Shown here in pieces: positions 6,960-12,228 of a stretch of DNA of 12,228 nucleotides. This stretch comes from Firm-04 sp946413695. Its GTDB lineage: Bacteria; Bacillota; Clostridia; Oscillospirales; Ruminococcaceae. Under the pieces are notes generated by a model. It had not been told where the DNA came from, did not search any database, and saw only the letters and a program-made list of their open reading frames with translations. Where the stretch lies: contig CAMKLV010000085.1 of the NCBI GenBank assembly GCA_946413695.1, positions 1 through 12,228 of the forward strand, given 5' to 3'. The position numbers and the translations under genes were made by a program. How positions within the stretch are numbered: position 1 is the first letter of the stretch; every line of letters begins with the position of its first letter.

Positions 6960-7202
6960 TTGAAACATCAGAAGAAACGCGCGGTTCAAGCTGCATTTTG
7001 TGCCGGGATGCTTTCGCTGAGCGGCTGCACAGAACCCGTAAGTGTTTACGGCCCCCCTTCTTCTCTGCAGACGCAATCCGGAATCCAGTCCGTGACGGAA
7101 GAGCCGCAGGATGTATACGGTCCGCCGCCTGCCGACGCTGAGCCGGAGGCAGAGGAATCTGTCGCATCCCCCGCAGAGGAAAAGGCGGAATCCGCACCAT
7201 AA
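6960..7202 (+). CDS. YGPP lipoprotein, first gene of the radical SAM operon
   Basis: An 80-residue protein with a basic start (MKHQKKR), a hydrophobic segment and a good lipobox L-S-G-C at 20-23. Sec export and lipid anchoring of Cys23 are therefore expected. Two YGPP motifs follow (30-33 and 53-56), then a Glu/Ala/Pro-rich disordered tail. The start is TTG at 6960, with GGGAGG 8 bases upstream and a consensus promoter 43 bases upstream. There is no dockerin. The nonapeptide EPQDVYGPP recurs in the products at 9401 and 10136, which ties this protein to the secreted set downstream. It is probably a membrane-anchored substrate of the radical SAM enzyme at 11027; this is inferred from the operon and the shared motif. 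No known family was recognised beyond that. Confidence 0.75.
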   Translation: MKHQKKRAVQAAFCAGMLSLSGCTEPVSVYGPPSSLQTQSGIQSVTEEPQDVYGPPPADAEPEAEESVASPAEEKAESAP

Positions 7203-7339
7203 CTGCGGCACAGACGTTCCGGCCGCTTCGGACATACAGCGCAAAGCATGCATCCTTGATATCCCTGAAACAGTGGCTCCGGTGCCGCAGAGAACAGCCG
7301 CGCCGGAAGCAGACAGCATGTAAGCACAGGAGGCAATGC

Positions 7340-8080
7340 ATGAAAAAAACAGTTCAAACAATTATGACTGCCGCGGTTTTTGCAGCGGCACTCGGTGCCG
7401 GTGCGAATGATACGCTCTCCTCGGCGCAGAGCGTTTCGTTCGGCGCGGAACTGGATTATCTGGGCGGTGAAGTCACAACCATGCTTCCGCAGCCGGTTTA
7501 CGGCCCGCCGGAGATGATGCTGACAACCGAGGAAACCGAGCAGACGCTCGTTCCGGACGGCACCGCACCGTTCTATCCTGAAACAACCACAGAAGCAACT
7601 TCGACGCTTGCACTCGCAGGAACATCCGTGATCCCGATTGCAACCACACTCGGCCTTGCAGGCACTGCGCCGGTCCCGCAGGATACAACAACTACAACCT
7701 GTACAACAGTCGGTCTTGACGGAACCACGCCGATTCCGGATGGTGAACTGGTGACAGGCGGCGTAATGCCGATCTATCACGAGCCCGGCGACACCAATCA
7801 GGACGGCAGTCTGGATGCGCGCGATGTTTCGCTGCTCAAGCAGTATCTGCTTGCAAACGACGATCTCCAGAGCTATCCAGATAATCTGGATGTCAATCTG
7901 GACGGCAAGATCGACAAGCAGGATGTCAAGGCGCTGATCCGCCTTCTGACCGGAAAGCCCGAGAGCGAGGATGAGGAGCCGCAGCAGACCGATGTGACGG
8001 GGTATCCCATCTATCCGGAGACCACCACAACGGTCACAACGATCTGCCCGCTTTACGGTCCGCCGCCTGCATGGCAGTAA
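7340..8080 (+). CDS. Secreted YGPP protein with type I dockerin (1 of 5)
   Basis: A 246-residue secreted protein. A Sec signal peptide (about 1-22) is followed by YGPP at 54-57, a Thr-rich low-complexity region with loosely repeated units (ALAGTSVIP, GLAGTAPVP, GLDGTTPIP), a type I dockerin and a final LYGPPPAWQ (Y239). The dockerin has two calcium-binding loops, D151-T-N-Q-D-G-S-L-D-A-R-D and D184-V-N-L-D-G-K-I-D-K-Q-D, each followed by a helix (LLKQYLL, LIRLLTG). Dockerins bind cohesin modules on scaffold proteins. No enzyme or carbohydrate-binding module is present, which is unusual for a dockerin protein. The ATG at 7340 has AGGAGG 6 bases upstream. I infer that the YGPP sites are modified by the radical SAM enzyme at 11027. 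Confidence 0.8.
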   Translation: MKKTVQTIMTAAVFAAALGAGANDTLSSAQSVSFGAELDYLGGEVTTMLPQPVYGPPEMMLTTEETEQTLVPDGTAPFYPETTTEATSTLALAGTSVIPIATTLGLAGTAPVPQDTTTTTCTTVGLDGTTPIPDGELVTGGVMPIYHEPGDTNQDGSLDARDVSLLKQYLLANDDLQSYPDNLDVNLDGKIDKQDVKALIRLLTGKPESEDEEPQQTDVTGYPIYPETTTTVTTICPLYGPPPAWQ

Positions 8081-8102
8081 TTACAATGGAATGAAACCGT
8101 CC

Positions 8103-8134
8103 GCGGTGCGGCTGATGTACCGCTGCCGCACCGC
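8103..8134 (+). repeat. Hairpin between the first two dockerin genes
   Basis: A perfect 10-bp inverted repeat, GCGGTGCGGC (8103-8112) and GCCGCACCGC (8125-8134), with a 12-base loop. No U tract follows, so it is more likely an RNA processing, stability or partial attenuation element than a full terminator. Confidence 0.5.
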
Positions 8135-8179
8135 AGGCGTTTCGGATTGCAGTTTCAATGGGAAAGGAAGTGAATCAGG

Positions 8180-8821
8180 ATGAAAAAAACGATGCATTCT
8201 CTGATGACTGCGGCAGTGTTTGCCGCGACCGTATCAGCGGCAGCCGGAGGTACCGTTCTCGCAGAGCTTGCAAGTGCAGAGAATGATATCACGGTTGTGC
8301 CGCAGACAACCTATGGACCGCCGGCTCTGACGAGGACAACAGAGGAGGCGGATGATCCGCTGGTTCCGCAGGGCGAAATGGTGGTGTATCCGATTGAGGA
8401 AACAACCACCGCAACCGATGAGGAAGTGGCGCTTGCCGGAGACGTCATGCCCTATGTGACCACGGCGGAACAGGAAGTGGAGCTGGCAGGGGAACCGGTG
8501 ATTTTCAGCGAGAAGGGCGATCTCAACTTCGACGGCAGTATTGATGCCCGCGATCTGACGGTGCTCAAGCAGTTTTTGCTCTATCAGCTTGACGGCGTGG
8601 GATTTTCAAATCGCACCATTGATATCAATGAGGACGGCAGCGTCAATAAAAAAGACGTCAAGGCACTGATCCGCCTTCTGACCGGCAGACCCGAGGAGGA
8701 GGACGGAGAGGAAACACAGGTCACAACACTCCCGACAATTCCGCCGCTGCCGGAAACAACAACTGATGTCACATCCCCGACCTATATGGTGCTCTACGGT
8801 CCGCCGCCGGCATGGAACTGA
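8180..8821 (+). CDS. Secreted YGPP protein with type I dockerin (2 of 5)
   Basis: A 213-residue paralogue of the product at 7340. It has a Sec signal peptide, with likely cleavage after the Ala-Ser-Ala ending near residue 33, then TYGPP (Y45), an acidic and Thr-rich stretch containing ALAGD and ELAGE units like the upstream protein, a dockerin and a final LYGPPPAWN (Y206). The loops are D114-L-N-F-D-G-S-I-D-A-R-D and D148-I-N-E-D-G-S-V-N-K-K-D; the second has Asn in place of one calcium-ligand Asp. The start is supported by AAAGGAAG 9 bases upstream. The gene follows the 8103-8134 hairpin. There is no catalytic module, so an anchoring and presentation role for modified YGPP sites is the best inference. 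Confidence 0.8.
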   Translation: MKKTMHSLMTAAVFAATVSAAAGGTVLAELASAENDITVVPQTTYGPPALTRTTEEADDPLVPQGEMVVYPIEETTTATDEEVALAGDVMPYVTTAEQEVELAGEPVIFSEKGDLNFDGSIDARDLTVLKQFLLYQLDGVGFSNRTIDINEDGSVNKKDVKALIRLLTGRPEEEDGEETQVTTLPTIPPLPETTTDVTSPTYMVLYGPPPAWN

Positions 8822-8848
8822 ACCGAAAAATGAGGGAGAGGGAGCTCA

Positions 8849-9373
8849 ATGAAAAAAACACTGCAAACACTTATGACAGCCGCGATGTTTTCTGCATCAG
8901 CGGTTTCAGCGCTTTCTGCATCTGCGCAGGAGGCTGCGCTTTCCAATGCACCCGGTGAATATATGGCACCGCTTTACGGTCCTCCGCCGGTTGACCGCTG
9001 GATCGGCGACATGAATGAAGATGAGTGCATTGATGCGCGCGATTTATCCGATCTCAAGCGCATGCTGCTGAACAGTGAAGGCAGCATTGATCTTGGAGAA
9101 GTAATTGATACGAACCATGACGGCAAGATCGAAGTCTGGTCATGGGGCAGCAACGGACTCGTAACGCGGCAGGCGCTCGGCGACCTGAATCAGGATGGGG
9201 TTGTGGACAAAAAGGACGTGCAGAAGATGATTACCAAACTGACCGGCAAGCCCGTGAAGGAGCAAACCGGTGAGGAGACCACAACCACGGTAACTGAGAT
9301 TACCACAACAGATGTAATAACCACAAATACAACCACCTGTACGCTCTACGGCCCGCCGCCTGCATGGAACTGA
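8849..9373 (+). CDS. Secreted YGPP protein with three calcium-binding loops (3 of 5)
   Basis: A 174-residue protein, the shortest of the five. A Sec signal peptide (cleavage near SASA, about residue 26) leads to LYGPP (Y43) close to the mature N terminus, then calcium-binding loops and a Thr-rich tail ending LYGPPPAWN (Y167). Unlike its relatives it has three loop-like segments: D54-M-N-E-D-E-C-I-D-A-R-D, D87-T-N-H-D-G-K-I-E and D112-L-N-Q-D-G-V-V-D-K-K-D. The middle one is followed by VWSWGSNG rather than a normal helix, so it looks like an insertion between the two dockerin repeats. The first loop has Glu in place of the usual Gly. GGGAGAGGGAG precedes the ATG. Spacing to the previous gene is 27 bases. 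Confidence 0.78.
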   Translation: MKKTLQTLMTAAMFSASAVSALSASAQEAALSNAPGEYMAPLYGPPPVDRWIGDMNEDECIDARDLSDLKRMLLNSEGSIDLGEVIDTNHDGKIEVWSWGSNGLVTRQALGDLNQDGVVDKKDVQKMITKLTGKPVKEQTGEETTTTVTEITTTDVITTNTTTCTLYGPPPAWN

Positions 9374-9400
9374 AACAAAGACGAAACAGAGGGGATTCCG

Positions 9401-10108
9401 ATGAAAAAATCACTGCACTCTCTTTTAACAGCTGCAATGTTTGCCGCTGCAGTCACAACATCTGCGGGCAGCGTTGCAAATGCACCGAATGCATCCGCAG
9501 CACCCGCTGAAAATGATCTGATTACGGAGACCACCACCGAGCCGCAGTGCGTGTACGGTCCGCCGGAATGGTTCACAAGTGAATCTGAACTGACGGATAT
9601 AACCGGAACGGAACCGCAGGATGTCTACGGCCCGCCGGGTTGGTTTTCTGAAACAGAAACAATGACTGACGTCACAAGAAATGACCCGCCGACGGTTTAC
9701 GGCCCGCCGCACTGGTTTACTGATACGGAAACCGAAGCCGCGACCACCACAACAACAGATGTGACTGTGGATATTCCGCAGCCGGCATACGGTCCGCCTT
9801 GGATGTTTGCTGAGCCCGGCGATCTGAACTATGATTTTACGCTGGACGCGCGTGACCTGACACTGCTCAAGCGCTATTTGCTCGAAGGTGAGATCAACGA
9901 CCGTATAGACCGTCTTGCGAATGTCAATCAAGACGGCAAGATCGACAAGGAGGACGTCAAGGAGCTGATCCGCAGACTGACCGGCAGACCTGAGGATGAG
10001 GAGCTTCCTGAGGAGACGACAACTGCTGTCGTGACTGACACCACAACAGATACAACAATCACAACCACTGTGATGCCGCTTTACGGACCGCCGTCTGCAT
10101 GGAACTGA
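9401..10108 (+). CDS. Secreted YGPP protein with five motifs and dockerin (4 of 5)
   Basis: A 235-residue protein. After the signal peptide (about 1-33) come YGPP motifs at Y52, Y76, Y100 and Y130, each with Trp within three residues (EWF, GWF, HWF, WMF), and a last one in LYGPPSAWN (Y228). The first two lie in near-identical 24-residue units (9539-9610 and 9611-9682) and the third in a 30-residue unit. The dockerin loops are D141-L-N-Y-D-F-T-L-D-A-R-D, with Phe where Gly is usual, and N174-V-N-Q-D-G-K-I-D-K-E-D, with Asn at position 1. These changes may weaken calcium binding. Residues 1-40 match the next protein at 37 of 40 positions. The ATG follows AGAGGGG. It is probably a multi-site substrate of the radical SAM enzyme. 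Confidence 0.8.
   Translation: MKKSLHSLLTAAMFAAAVTTSAGSVANAPNASAAPAENDLITETTTEPQCVYGPPEWFTSESELTDITGTEPQDVYGPPGWFSETETMTDVTRNDPPTVYGPPHWFTDTETEAATTTTTDVTVDIPQPAYGPPWMFAEPGDLNYDFTLDARDLTLLKRYLLEGEINDRIDRLANVNQDGKIDKEDVKELIRRLTGRPEDEELPEETTTAVVTDTTTDTTITTTVMPLYGPPSAWN
9539..9682 (+). repeat. Two tandem 72-bp units encoding YGPPxWF repeats
   Basis: Two consecutive in-frame 24-codon units (9539-9610, 9611-9682) encode EPQ[CD]VYGPP[EG]WF plus an acidic, Thr-rich spacer. A diverged 90-bp third unit (9683-9772) and a partial fourth follow. Indels are whole codons, consistent with selection on the protein. Confidence 0.7.
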
Positions 10109-10135
10109 AACGAAGACGAAATAGAGGAATAACAC

Positions 10136-10966
10136 ATGAAAAAATCACTGCACTCACTTTTAACGGCTGCGATGTTTGCCGCCGCGGTCACAACATCTGC
10201 GGGCAGTATTGCAAATGCGCCGGATGCATCCGCAGCGCCCGCTGAAGACGATCTGACCCGCCTGACCGAAACCGAACCGCAGGATGTCTACGGTCCGCCA
10301 AGCTGGTTTTCTGAGACAGAGCCCGTTGCGACAACAACAGAAAACCCGTTCCTGACAGCTGTGCCGCTCTACGGTCCGCCGCGCTTGGATGAGACGATTG
10401 CACCGATCACCGGCACCACAACCACGGCGTTGCCGATCATGACGGAAGTACCGCTCTATGGCCCGCCGCGCTGGGATGAGACGATTGCACCGGTCACCGA
10501 CACCACAACCACCACTATGCCGATCATGACGGTTGTGCCGCTTTATGGTCCGCCGAGCTGGGATGAGACGATTGCACCGGTCACCGATATCACAACTACC
10601 ACCATGCCGGTCATGACGAATGCGCCGCTTTACGGTCCGCCGTGGGTGCTGTTTGAAGAAGGCGACTTAAACTATGACAAAAAGCTGAACGCAGCAGATC
10701 TTAGCCTGCTCAAGCGTGCGGTCCTCAACGATTCTTATGATGAGGCGACCCGCCGCCTCGGCGATCTGAATGAAGACGGCAAGCTGGATAAGGCGGATGT
10801 CAAGGAGATGATCCGCCGCCTGACCGGTGCCCCCGAGAAGGATCCGGACGAAACGGATGTCACCACAACCGCAACCGATGCGACCGTTCCGCCGCGACCT
10901 GAGACAACTACCGATCCGTATCTGGATATCCCGATGCCGCTTTACGGTCCGCCGACTGCGTACTGA
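10136..10966 (+). CDS. Secreted YGPP protein with six motifs and dockerin (5 of 5)
   Basis: A 276-residue protein and the richest in the motif: Y52, Y79, Y108, Y137, Y166 and a final LYGPPTAY (Y270). Three consecutive 29-residue units (76-162) have the form VPLYGPPxxDETIAP plus a Thr-rich spacer, an obvious recent amplification. The signal peptide and mature N terminus are nearly identical to the previous protein, pointing to tandem gene duplication. The dockerin loops are D177-L-N-Y-D-K-K-L-N-A-A-D, missing both the Gly and one Asp, and D210-L-N-E-D-G-K-L-D-K-A-D, which is complete. The C terminus differs from its four relatives in ending AY rather than AWN or AWQ. AGAGGAA precedes the ATG. 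The radical SAM gene starts 60 bases downstream, so this is its nearest candidate substrate. Confidence 0.8.
   Translation: MKKSLHSLLTAAMFAAAVTTSAGSIANAPDASAAPAEDDLTRLTETEPQDVYGPPSWFSETEPVATTTENPFLTAVPLYGPPRLDETIAPITGTTTTALPIMTEVPLYGPPRWDETIAPVTDTTTTTMPIMTVVPLYGPPSWDETIAPVTDITTTTMPVMTNAPLYGPPWVLFEEGDLNYDKKLNAADLSLLKRAVLNDSYDEATRRLGDLNEDGKLDKADVKEMIRRLTGAPEKDPDETDVTTTATDATVPPRPETTTDPYLDIPMPLYGPPTAY
10361..10621 (+). repeat. Three tandem 87-bp units encoding VPLYGPP repeats
   Basis: Units at 10361-10447, 10448-10534 and 10535-10621 each encode 29 residues and are closely similar in DNA. A partial fourth unit (APLYGPP) begins at 10622. Unit length is a multiple of three, so copy number can change without breaking the frame. 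Confidence 0.85.
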
Positions 10967-10980
10967 GCATTTCAACAACC

Positions 10981-10996
10981 GGCGGCATGATCCGCC
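10981..10996 (+). repeat. Small hairpin before the radical SAM gene
   Basis: GGCGG (10981-10985) and CCGCC (10992-10996) around CATGAT, followed by AAAATATATA. It might tune the ratio of enzyme to substrate transcript, but the stem is only 5 bp and there is no U tract. Confidence 0.3.
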
Positions 10997-11026
10997 AAAA
11001 TATATATGATTCGACAGGAGAACACT

Positions 11027-12103
11027 ATGCTGAACACGAAACTGAAAGAACAAAATATGCAGCGCCTTGCTGTTTACCGCGAAGGTCTCAAGGCAATGCC
11101 GCAGATTCACAATCTCTTTTTTGAGCTGACACTCCGCTGCAACGAGCGCTGTCTGCACTGCGGCTCGAGCTGCGGCGATGTCCCCTCGGAGGAGATGACC
11201 ACGGAGCAGTGGTGCGGCGTCCTCGATCAGCTCAAAGCCGATCTCGGCACCGAGGGCTACATGCTCTGCATCACCGGCGGCGAGCCGCTGCTCCGCAAGG
11301 ATTTCTTTGAGATCATGGGGTACGCAAACGAGCTCGGCTTTAACTGGGGCATGACGAGCAACGGCACACTGATTACCGAGGAGGTCGCGCAGAAGCTCAA
11401 GGACTGCGGCATGAAGACCATTTCGATCAGTCTCGACGGCATGCCGGAAACGCACGATGCATTCCGCCGGACACCGCAGGGCTGGGAGCGCGGCATGCAG
11501 GGCGTCAAGAACCTCATCAAGATCGGCGGTTTCCAGTCGATTCAGGTGACAACGGTTGTCACGCACAAGAACATCGTCGAGCTTGATGACCTCTACAACA
11601 TCCTCAAGGATGTGGACATTGATTCGTGGCGTGTCATCAATATGGATCCGATCGGCAGAGCAAAGGAGCATCCGGAGCTGCTGCTGACAAAAGAGGATTA
11701 CAAGACCCTGTTCGAGTACATTCGCAACAAGCGCATTGCCGGCGAACCTGTCTGCTATGGCTGCAGCCACTATCTCGGCATGGAATATGAGCGCGAGGTG
11801 CGCGACTGGTACTTCCTCTGCACCGCCGGACTTTACACCGCGAGCATCATGGTCAACGGCGATATCACGGCATGTCTCGATATCGAGCGCCGTCCGGAGT
11901 TCATTCAGGGCAATGTCCTGACCGAGCATTTCAAGGATGTCTGGGAAAACAAGTTCGAGATTTTCCGCAAGGATCTGAGCCTTGAAAATGAAAAGTGCCG
12001 CAACTGCAAGGAGGCAAAATACTGCCACGGCGACGCTTATCACACATGGGATTTTGACAACAACTGTCCGCAGGTTTGCTTCAAAGAAGTCCTGTTCGAC
12101 TGA
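11027..12103 (+). CDS. Radical SAM/SPASM peptide maturase
   Basis: A 358-residue cytosolic radical SAM enzyme. The cluster motif is C38-N-E-R-C42-L-H-C45, followed by GSSC49; G84-G-E is the SAM-binding GGE motif. The C-terminal SPASM region has seven Cys: C265-x12-G-x4-C283, then C324-x2-C327-x5-C333 and, after a gap, C347-x3-C351. The usual Cys four residues after the third one (position 337) is Ala, so spacing is non-standard, but the count is enough for two auxiliary iron-sulfur clusters. An extra C243-x2-C246 is present. The ATG at 11027 has AGGAG 6 bases upstream; a longer frame from 11006 lacks one. SPASM enzymes commonly modify peptides or proteins. Being last in an operon of YGPP proteins, it probably acts on that motif. 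The FELTLRCNxRCxHCGSSC form recalls the enzyme of the radical SAM/lipoprotein pairing of Bacteroidota, from memory and unchecked. Confidence 0.88.
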   Translation: MLNTKLKEQNMQRLAVYREGLKAMPQIHNLFFELTLRCNERCLHCGSSCGDVPSEEMTTEQWCGVLDQLKADLGTEGYMLCITGGEPLLRKDFFEIMGYANELGFNWGMTSNGTLITEEVAQKLKDCGMKTISISLDGMPETHDAFRRTPQGWERGMQGVKNLIKIGGFQSIQVTTVVTHKNIVELDDLYNILKDVDIDSWRVINMDPIGRAKEHPELLLTKEDYKTLFEYIRNKRIAGEPVCYGCSHYLGMEYEREVRDWYFLCTAGLYTASIMVNGDITACLDIERRPEFIQGNVLTEHFKDVWENKFEIFRKDLSLENEKCRNCKEAKYCHGDAYHTWDFDNNCPQVCFKEVLFD

Positions 12104-12130
12104 TACCGCGCTGCGCGCATCAACAAATAG

Positions 12131-12172
12131 AAAGCCGCTGAATTGGCATGACGTCCAATTCAGCGGCTTTTT
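12131..12172 (+). terminator. Rho-independent terminator of the YGPP operon
   Basis: A perfect 16-bp stem (12131-12146 with 12155-12170, AAAGCCGCTGAATTGG / CCAATTCAGCGGCTTT) with an 8-base loop and tail TTTTTAATATT. It lies 27 bases past the radical SAM stop and defines the operon end. From 12173 to 12228 I see no gene. Confidence 0.9.
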
Positions 12173-12228
12173 AATATTGATGCATAAAATGGGATTCTTA
12201 AGGGCTATCCCTGATAAACAGCAATTTT

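Noticed and set aside
9539..10621. Repeats considered as a CRISPR array or a DNA-binding iteron set
   Set aside because: The repeats are in frame, encode YGPP units, have no unique spacers of constant length and differ mainly at third codon positions, so they are coding repeats.
10667..12043. A 458-codon minus-strand open frame opposite the radical SAM gene
   Set aside because: The plus-strand gene has clear iron-sulfur and SPASM motifs, and the opposite frame is a by-product of codon bias.

Overview
The window looks like chromosomal DNA of a fairly GC-rich anaerobic Bacillota, most likely a Ruminococcus-type gut or rumen bacterium (Oscillospiraceae). The reasons are the type I dockerin domains with Thr-rich linkers, strong AGGAGG ribosome binding sites, sigma-A promoters and a SPASM radical SAM enzyme. 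This placement is inference. I see no tRNA, rRNA, CRISPR array, integrase or insertion sequence.

Left part (1-1783, genes on the minus strand): a small DUF378 membrane protein with its own terminator, then an aldose 1-epimerase gene with a good sigma-A promoter, then a 63-residue candidate lipoprotein with a YGPAP motif just after its probable lipid-attachment Cys. Two terminator-like hairpins close the left edge.

Middle part (2073-6693, plus strand): an ECF sigma factor gene overlaps a gene for a 604-residue single-pass membrane protein, probably its anti-sigma factor, and a terminator follows. Next come two GNAT acetyltransferase genes overlapping by 4 bases and an MreB-family actin, ending in another terminator. 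The first GNAT gene has a promoter so close to its only good ATG that the message may be leaderless.

Right part (6889-12172, plus strand) is the most interesting. A perfect-consensus promoter (TTGACA, 17 bases, TATAAT) precedes seven co-directional genes closed by a 16-bp terminator stem: an 80-residue lipoprotein, five secreted dockerin proteins without an enzyme module, and a radical SAM/SPASM enzyme. The six small proteins carry 19 copies of Tyr-Gly-Pro-Pro (2, 2, 2, 2, 5 and 6 per protein). All five dockerin proteins end in a YGPP motif. The motif is kept despite synonymous codon changes and has been amplified in 72-bp and 87-bp units.

The simplest reading is a peptide or protein modification cassette. 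The cytosolic radical SAM enzyme would modify YGPP sites before Sec export, and the products would then be lipid-anchored or attached through dockerin to a cohesin scaffold. The YGPAP lipoprotein at the left edge may be another substrate. As far as I recall, a radical SAM plus lipoprotein pairing with a YGxP-like motif is known in Bacteroidota, so the enzyme type may not be new. A multi-copy, dockerin-bearing version would be notable. The chemistry cannot be read from the sequence.
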